Of a stretch of DNA of 11,591 bases, positions 6,905-11,591 are shown in pieces. Location of the stretch: assembly GCA_026195755.1 (NCBI GenBank), contig JAPHRL010000325.1, forward strand, positions 1-11,591, in the 5' to 3' direction. The DNA comes from Kangiella sp. (GTDB lineage Bacteria > Pseudomonadota > Gammaproteobacteria > Enterobacterales > Kangiellaceae). Position numbers and translations under genes: made by a program. The first letter of the stretch is position 1, and each line of letters opens with the position of its first letter. The notes beneath the pieces were generated by a model. That model did no database searches and was not told where the DNA came from. It saw only the letters and a list, made by a program, of their open reading frames with translations.

Positions 6905-6946
6905 CACTATTGACGACTCAGCCAACAATATTGGGATAAGGCTATT

Positions 6947-8356
6947 ATGATTACAAATAACGATAAACAGCTATTTGCCAAACATCTTCTCACTGAAGCA
7001 GGTTGGGCTAAAGATGTTTTAATCAAGCTAGATTGTAATGGCGTTATCAAGGAAATGAAACCGAACACCAAGCTTGAGCCGAATTTTTCCGGCGAGTGCT
7101 TGCAGGGGAGAGTGATTCCGGGTCTACCCAACAGTCATTCGCACGCTTTTCAATGGGCAATGGCCGGTTTAGGCGAGCAAAGCGGAAAGAACGGTGATAG
7201 CTTCTGGACCTGGCGTCAGGCGATGTACAGTTTTGTCGACTCTATATCTCCGGATGACTTGCAGGCTATAGCTTCGGCGTTGTATATGCAAATGCTTAAG
7301 TCTGGTTATACATCGGTCGGTGAATTTCATTATCTGCACCATAATACTAACGGCGCTGCCTACGATAATCCGGCAGAGATGTCACAGCGTATCTTTGAAT
7401 CTGCTAAAGAAAGTGGGATCGGTTTAACGCTGTTACCGGTTTTTTATCGTTATAGCGGGTTTGGTGAGCAGGCTCCTAATGATGGTCAAAAGCGTTTCAT
7501 TCACGACCCACAAGCTTATGCGGCACTGCTTGATAATGTGGCAAAACTATCTGGGCAATATCAACAGTCTTTTGGTATTGCTCCTCATTCACTTCGAGCG
7601 GTTAATCAACAGGATCTAAGGTCTGCGATTAGTCATTTAAATACTTTAAATAACAAAGCACCGATTCATATCCATATTGCTGAGCAAATGCGGGAGGTCA
7701 ATGATTGTCTGGATTTTCATGGCAAGCGACCTATTGAATGGTTACTGGATAATCAAGAAGTAAATGATCGCTGGTGTTTGATTCATGCCACTCATATGAC
7801 CAAGCAAGAGACTCAAAGCGTTGCTCAATCTCAGGCCGTGATAGCTATTTGTACTACAACAGAGGCAAACCTTGGGGATGGCCATTTCCCCATGATGGAT
7901 TATAAAAAGCACCGAGGGCGCTGGTCTGTTGGAAGTGATAGCCATATTTCTGTTGATGCGGCTGAGGAGTTGCGCTGGCTTGAGTATCAACAACGTCTAG
8001 CTCAACAGTCTCGAACCCTGTTAGTTGGGGGTGGGTATAGTTCTAATGGACTGTGGCTGTGGCAACAGGCTTCAAGAGCCGGAGCGCAGTCACTTGGTCG
8101 CCAGGCGGGGGTAATTGCGGTAGGAAATAAGGCCGACTTTATTGAGCTTAATTCGGATAGTTTTTCTTTAATGGGTAAGACTGATGAGCAGCTCATTGAT
8201 GCATTTATTTTTAATCACCAGTTTAGTAATGATGCGATTCGCTCAGTGTGGGTAAATGGGCTGTGTCAGGTAAAAGACGGAATTCACCGTAATGAAGAGA
8301 TTATAAGAGCAGAGTATAAAAATGCTATTAATCGTCTTCTTCAGTGCAGAAGTTGA
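6947..8356 (+). CDS. hutF: Formimidoylglutamate deiminase HutF
   Basis: HutF (EC 3.5.3.13) deiminates N-formimidoyl-L-glutamate to N-formyl-L-glutamate and ammonia, feeding HutG. It is a cytoplasmic zinc enzyme of the amidohydrolase superfamily, 469 residues long against a usual 450 or so. The metal-binding HxH is in PGLPNSHSHAFQ (58-69; His64, His66), followed by HIHIAEQ (241-247; His243, Glu246), CLIHATH (277-283; His280) and SVGSDSH (327-333; Asp331). CTTTEANLGDG (302-312) is the family's substrate-loop motif. The ATG start has AAGG at 6938-6941, 5 nt upstream. It is divergent from hutI, and its last 29 nt overlap the end of the sensor-like gene on the other strand, so no intergenic terminator exists. 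Together with hutG it shows that this locus uses the five-enzyme, formate-releasing route. Confidence 0.98.
   Translation: MITNNDKQLFAKHLLTEAGWAKDVLIKLDCNGVIKEMKPNTKLEPNFSGECLQGRVIPGLPNSHSHAFQWAMAGLGEQSGKNGDSFWTWRQAMYSFVDSISPDDLQAIASALYMQMLKSGYTSVGEFHYLHHNTNGAAYDNPAEMSQRIFESAKESGIGLTLLPVFYRYSGFGEQAPNDGQKRFIHDPQAYAALLDNVAKLSGQYQQSFGIAPHSLRAVNQQDLRSAISHLNTLNNKAPIHIHIAEQMREVNDCLDFHGKRPIEWLLDNQEVNDRWCLIHATHMTKQETQSVAQSQAVIAICTTTEANLGDGHFPMMDYKKHRGRWSVGSDSHISVDAAEELRWLEYQQRLAQQSRTLLVGGGYSSNGLWLWQQASRAGAQSLGRQAGVIAVGNKADFIELNSDSFSLMGKTDEQLIDAFIFNHQFSNDAIRSVWVNGLCQVKDGIHRNEEIIRAEYKNAINRLLQCRS
7280..7291. promoter_or_regulatory. Near-match to the HutC operator core inside hutF
   Basis: TTGTATATGCAA differs at one position from the palindrome core TTGTATATACAA at 3695-3706. 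It lies in hutF, about 330 nt after the start, encoding part of ALYMQ. It could be a secondary or roadblock HutC site, or a coincidence of codon use. Confidence 0.25.
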
Positions 8357-10097
8357 TTAGAACACTCTTGAGTTCATTAATATCTATAGGTTTGGCGAGA
8401 TAGTAAGCTTTTAATGACTTAAATAATTCGGTATCTTGCACGGCTGGCTCGCTGCTGATCACTAGTATTTTGGTTTGCTCTAGCTGGTCATTCAGTTCGC
8501 TGGCAAAGTTGGTAAAGAAGAATGGATCTGGATCATTAAAGAAGTCTGAATTGACCATTATAACATCAAATTTTTCATGACGAATCTTTTGCAGCACTAC
8601 TTGTTTGGCAGATGCTTTTTCTGTAGATACACCAAGTTTTTCGAGATAACCCAGTAACACCATTTTGTCGATCGGGTCAGAATCAAAGATTAACGCACTT
8701 ATGTCTGTTTCGATTGGTGTAACTCTCTCAGCCCACACCTCTGGTTCTTCGGTTGCTAATGTGGCAACAGGAATTTCAATCCTAACTTCTTTTTCGAAGT
8801 AGAAATACTCACCTCCAAATTTTCTCAATAAGTGTTTTGCTGCAATTAGGTGCACGTTATTACTGTAGCTGGTAATGGGAGAATCATGAGAAAAGTGAAA
8901 CAAGCTTTGCGTATTAATGCCTTCAATGAAGTGGGGGGCATCTGATTCAATCGAGATTCTCAATATGGTGTTGTCTTTTGTGCTTTGCCGTTGATCGAAT
9001 GAAATATTGAGCTGATGAGTCCGGCAAACTTTTATCAGTTGCTCTATAAGTAGCAACAAAAACCGTTTAAAATTATCTTTGTCAATAATTAGCTGGCGAT
9101 TGATTCGATCACCGCTGTAATTATCGTAAATAGTTACCTTGTTAGTTTTGGCTAAGCTGGAGAGCTCTGTTATGACTTGCTTGAGCAAATCTCTTGCCCA
9201 GATAGAGCTTTTGCGATCGCCAACATGCTGAGTAATTGATTGATAAAAGAGTTGAATCGTTTCGTCATCATGCTTAATGGGGTTTTCTAATAAAAAGCCA
9301 AGGAACTCTTGTAATTCTGTGTTGGCATCACGCCTTGCTTGAGTGACTTCAGTCTTGAGTAGGGTAAGCTGATGTTCAAGGTTCTTATTGTGTAGAAAGA
9401 TATCAATAATAGCTTTTATTAAAGCCTGTGCTTCTTGGGTTTTAGTATTGTAAAGAATATTCCGAGGCAGCACCGATTTGTTTAGTGAGTCGGTCATTTT
9501 TTTCATGATTCGGCTGGTATAACTTAAACGATAGTACATGTAAGCCCATAGTGCAGCCATTAACATTATGCTGAATAGGTTGAGAAATACCTGATAGGTT
9601 TTGAGCTTTTCTTTGGCTGGGCTATATGCTAACGGCACCATCCCTAAGGTCACTTCCCCCAGACGTCTTTCAAGTTTCACATTGCGTAACACTTCCTCGT
9701 TTAATAGGAGCGAATCACTCAAAGAACTGCTTGGACTTTGTTCAATGGGTTGGTTAAATTCAATCAACTCCTCATCATCAGGAATCGATAAAGCTTCTCT
9801 ATTATCGAGCTGCGCCATAATATTTCTCTGGTTATCAAAGATGGTTATTACTGCAACCCCATGATTATCTCTTAGTGGATTTAACGAATTTTTCAGGTCA
9901 ACTTTATTACCAAAAGATAGGCCGTATTCAAGCTCAATGGTAAGGTTGGCAAGAATAGATTGGCTAAGATTTTGCTGTTGAAAGTAATGTTGTTTTTGAC
10001 TGGATGTAATAAAAATATAGTTCGCTATTAAAAGCAGTCCAGCGACGGCAACAATAAATGCAAGATTATACTGATTGACATACTTTGCACGTTTCAA
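8328..10097 (-). CDS. Membrane protein resembling a degenerate BarA-type hybrid sensor kinase
   Basis: A 589-residue inner-membrane protein. Transmembrane segments are at about 12-31 and 168-187, enclosing a periplasmic region of about 135 residues that resembles the BarA-type sensor domain. A HAMP-like and coiled-coil linker follows (188-260). Around 258-275, where a kinase has its phospho-acceptor helix, no H-E/D-x-x-x-P motif is present. The ATPase-like region (about 340-445) keeps the fold pattern, but the N-box Asn appears replaced by Gln353, and the DxGxG and GxGLGL loops lack their glycines (DAPHF at 386-390, YSNNVHL at 411-417). A receiver-like domain (about 466-585) keeps Asp472, Asp474 and Lys569, but Asn516 replaces the expected phospho-Asp. 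It probably senses or scaffolds without catalysis. The start is TTG at 10097-10095: an in-frame TGA lies just upstream, the next in-frame Met is 94, and GAAGGG precedes it. It is 5 nt after the binding-protein gene. Confidence 0.8.
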   Translation of the reverse strand: MKRAKYVNQYNLAFIVAVAGLLLIANYIFITSSQKQHYFQQQNLSQSILANLTIELEYGLSFGNKVDLKNSLNPLRDNHGVAVITIFDNQRNIMAQLDNREALSIPDDEELIEFNQPIEQSPSSSLSDSLLLNEEVLRNVKLERRLGEVTLGMVPLAYSPAKEKLKTYQVFLNLFSIMLMAALWAYMYYRLSYTSRIMKKMTDSLNKSVLPRNILYNTKTQEAQALIKAIIDIFLHNKNLEHQLTLLKTEVTQARRDANTELQEFLGFLLENPIKHDDETIQLFYQSITQHVGDRKSSIWARDLLKQVITELSSLAKTNKVTIYDNYSGDRINRQLIIDKDNFKRFLLLLIEQLIKVCRTHQLNISFDQRQSTKDNTILRISIESDAPHFIEGINTQSLFHFSHDSPITSYSNNVHLIAAKHLLRKFGGEYFYFEKEVRIEIPVATLATEEPEVWAERVTPIETDISALIFDSDPIDKMVLLGYLEKLGVSTEKASAKQVVLQKIRHEKFDVIMVNSDFFNDPDPFFFTNFASELNDQLEQTKILVISSEPAVQDTELFKSLKAYYLAKPIDINELKSVLINFCTEEDD

Positions 10098-10102
10098 GAT
10101 TA

Positions 10103-11113
10103 CTACCCTTCGGAATCAGTTGGGGGGGTTAGTTTTAATACCAGCTTTTCGATTTCTGATTGTAACTGGTCTTTGGGGACTACTTCTAGTTCTAAAGAGT
10201 GGGCCACGTCTGTGTTATAGCGAATATCATAGTATTGACTATACCTTGTAAACTGTGATGACTCACCTGAAAGGAGCTTCAATGATGATTCTGTTAGATC
10301 GTCAACTAACATTTCTGATGTGGTATAGGTCGTGGCTACAGATCCAGCGTTAACAATACCGGTTGAGTAACCAATGATAACTTTACGTTGCCGATAACTG
10401 CTTAGTAAAACTCTGGGCAGTGTCTGGCTGTTATAAATTACTGGATCGGGTTGGAGCACGATAAAGTCTGCTTGTTGGGCAAGTGCTGGAAATTGTTGTG
10501 GGACTTCAGTGGCTTGTTTGGTTTTTACCGAGTGTAGCTTTAAATCTAAGGCATCCGCAATTTCTTGATATCCCTCCATGAAATAAGGGGTATCCATAGA
10601 ATGCATGACACCTATAGACTTTGACAAGGGCAGTAATAATTTCCCAAGCAGAATTTGTCTCTTAGGATCAGGATCGTAAAATATAGCGCTTGTTGCTTTG
10701 GAGGCTTGATAGCTACTGGTAATTTCTTTCCATTCCTGAAAAGTGATCAGCGCCGCTAAGATAGTTTCCTGATGTTTTGATTTGAGTAATTCTTCCAGCG
10801 CTGTTGAGCCTAAACTGATAGTCAGCTCAGATTTGGGCTTTAATCGTTTCCAATCATCCAGTGACATATTGACTATTAGGTAGTCATTGGCAAGGGACGA
10901 CAGTGAGAGGCTTTTTGCGACAGTCGAATAATGACTGGAAAAATGTTGTGCGACGATAGTGATTTGCTTATTATGGAGCGCTTGGGCTTGGATCACTTCT
11001 TGGCTTCTATCTAAGCTTTGGGTTGCATAAGCAAAATGAAATCCACCCGCAAATAGGATTAATGCTCCAAGCAGGTTGGTGATTATTTTTAAAATCCTAA
11101 TGAAGCTGTCCAT
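10103..11113 (-). CDS. Exported ABC-type substrate-binding-like protein
   Basis: A 336-residue protein with a hydrophobic Sec-type signal sequence (about 1-30, ending in FAYA, no lipobox), so probably periplasmic. The rest looks like the two-lobed ABC substrate-binding family of the TrpX/DUF534 kind: AIFYDPDPKRQILLGKLL (143-160), ADFIVLQPDPVIYNSQ (215-230) and IIGYSTGIVNAGSVAT (246-261). The family mostly serves ABC importers of amino-acid-like ligands, but no permease or ATPase gene is seen. It is the first gene of a two-gene unit; its last codons carry the ribosome site of the sensor-like gene 5 nt away, so the two proteins probably act together, with this one presenting a ligand to the sensor. 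The ATG start is fixed by an in-frame TGA 6 nt upstream; the ribosome site is weak. The ligand is unknown. Confidence 0.8.
   Translation of the reverse strand: MDSFIRILKIITNLLGALILFAGGFHFAYATQSLDRSQEVIQAQALHNKQITIVAQHFSSHYSTVAKSLSLSSLANDYLIVNMSLDDWKRLKPKSELTISLGSTALEELLKSKHQETILAALITFQEWKEITSSYQASKATSAIFYDPDPKRQILLGKLLLPLSKSIGVMHSMDTPYFMEGYQEIADALDLKLHSVKTKQATEVPQQFPALAQQADFIVLQPDPVIYNSQTLPRVLLSSYRQRKVIIGYSTGIVNAGSVATTYTTSEMLVDDLTESSLKLLSGESSQFTRYSQYYDIRYNTDVAHSLELEVVPKDQLQSEIEKLVLKLTPPTDSEG
10106..10111 (-). promoter_or_regulatory. Ribosome binding site for the TTG-started sensor-like gene
   Basis: GAAGGG on the minus strand, 8 nt before the TTG at 10097, lies inside the final codons of the binding-protein gene. 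It supports the TTG start and translational coupling of the two genes. Confidence 0.6.
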
Positions 11114-11230
11114 ATTCCATCAATGTTCTAAAATTCCTTGCTAAGAATGCGCGAAATACCAATGTTATTCGCTTAGTTATTTGACTCATTTCTATAAATG
11201 CCAGCCAGGGTCTTCCGAGTCTCTGCAAGC

Positions 11231-11591
11231 CTAAACCCATTCTATAGGTGTTTGGTGGTTTTCGACAAGTATTTGATTTGTTTTAGAAAAATGATGGCTA
11301 CCGAAAAAACCACGATGCGCCGAAAGTGGCGACGGATGCGGAGCAGATAAGATAGTGTGTTTAGGGTTATTTATCAAGCTCGATTTGGCCTTGGCCTGTG
11401 AGCCCCATAGTAAGAAAACAATGGGTTGCGAAGTGTGGTTGAGACTCTTGATAATATGATCAGTAAAGACTTCCCAACCTCGTCCCTTGTGCGAGTTTGC
11501 TTTGCCTGCTTCAACTGTGAGTACAGTATTTAAAAGCAGAACACCCTGTTTAGCCCAATGGCTCAAGTCACCATTACTAGGCGGGGTGCAT
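11231..11591 (-). CDS. ung: Uracil-DNA glycosylase Ung (partial, N-terminus beyond right edge)
   Basis: Ung (EC 3.2.2.27) removes uracil from DNA as the first step of base-excision repair. Only the last 119 residues and the stop codon are in the window, of a protein usually about 220-230 long. Visible family motifs are DLSHWAKQGVLLLNTVLTVE, then GWEVFTDHII, the strand VFLLWGSQAK, and the catalytic HPSPLSAHRGFFG loop, whose first His matches His187 of the E. coli enzyme. The catalytic Asp of the N-terminal GQDPYH motif is outside. The frame runs open through the right edge, so the TTG at 11566, which could be read as a start, is only an internal leucine codon. It is on the same strand as the binding-protein gene, 117 nt upstream of it; that gap shows no clear terminator or promoter. 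Confidence 0.96.
   Translation of the reverse strand, partial: CTPPSNGDLSHWAKQGVLLLNTVLTVEAGKANSHKGRGWEVFTDHIIKSLNHTSQPIVFLLWGSQAKAKSSLINNPKHTILSAPHPSPLSAHRGFFGSHHFSKTNQILVENHQTPIEWV

Noticed and set aside
10122..10128. Run of seven G near the end of the binding-protein gene as a phase-variation tract
   Set aside because: Slippage would only change the last few residues. One direction stops after a few codons and the other extends the tail, and neither fuses it in frame to the next gene. The tract is also short.
11564..11566. TTG as the start of a 111-residue gene at the right edge
   Set aside because: The frame continues upstream to the edge with the conserved Ung residues TPPSNGD before it, so the gene is simply cut off by the window.
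1..11591. CRISPR arrays, insertion sequences, tRNA or rRNA genes
   Set aside because: No regularly spaced repeats, transposase frames with terminal repeats, or tRNA-like folds were seen on either strand by eye.

Overview
This window holds a histidine-utilisation (hut) locus from a gammaproteobacterium, probably a marine, Kangiella-like one. That placement rests on the HutF/HutG version of the pathway, a periplasmic azurin, AT-rich intergenic DNA and moderate GC. The genus is a guess. All five enzymes of the five-step histidine-to-glutamate route are present: HutH, HutU, HutI, HutF and HutG, plus the repressor HutC. No histidine transporter lies in the window.

Layout. Positions 1-3594 (minus strand) hold hutC-hutU-hutH, transcribed in that order; hutH is cut by the left edge. 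Positions 3595-3803 are a divergent control region with a perfect 16-bp palindrome (3693-3708) that fits a HutC operator, flanked by back-to-back candidate promoters. hutG (3804-5015, plus) encodes a HutG with about 130 extra N-terminal residues. An azurin gene (5131-5556, plus) has its own candidate promoter and a strong, probably bidirectional terminator. hutI (5629-6858, minus) and hutF (6947-8356, plus) diverge from an 88-bp region with no recognisable HutC site.

Positions 8328-11113 (minus) hold a tight two-gene unit. The first gene encodes an exported ABC-type substrate-binding-like protein. The second, 5 nt downstream, encodes a membrane protein laid out like a BarA-type hybrid sensor kinase but lacking the residues for ATP binding and phosphotransfer. 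Its 3' end overlaps the hutF 3' end by 29 bp, tail to tail. The right edge holds the C-terminal half of ung (uracil-DNA glycosylase, minus).

How it works together. HutH makes urocanate, HutU hydrates it, HutI opens the imidazolone ring, HutF deiminates formimidoylglutamate and HutG releases formate and glutamate. Urocanate is expected to release HutC from the 3693-3708 operator, inducing hutCUH and hutG together. How hutI and hutF are induced is not evident. The most unusual items are the HutG N-terminal fusion and the binding-protein plus degenerate-kinase pair.
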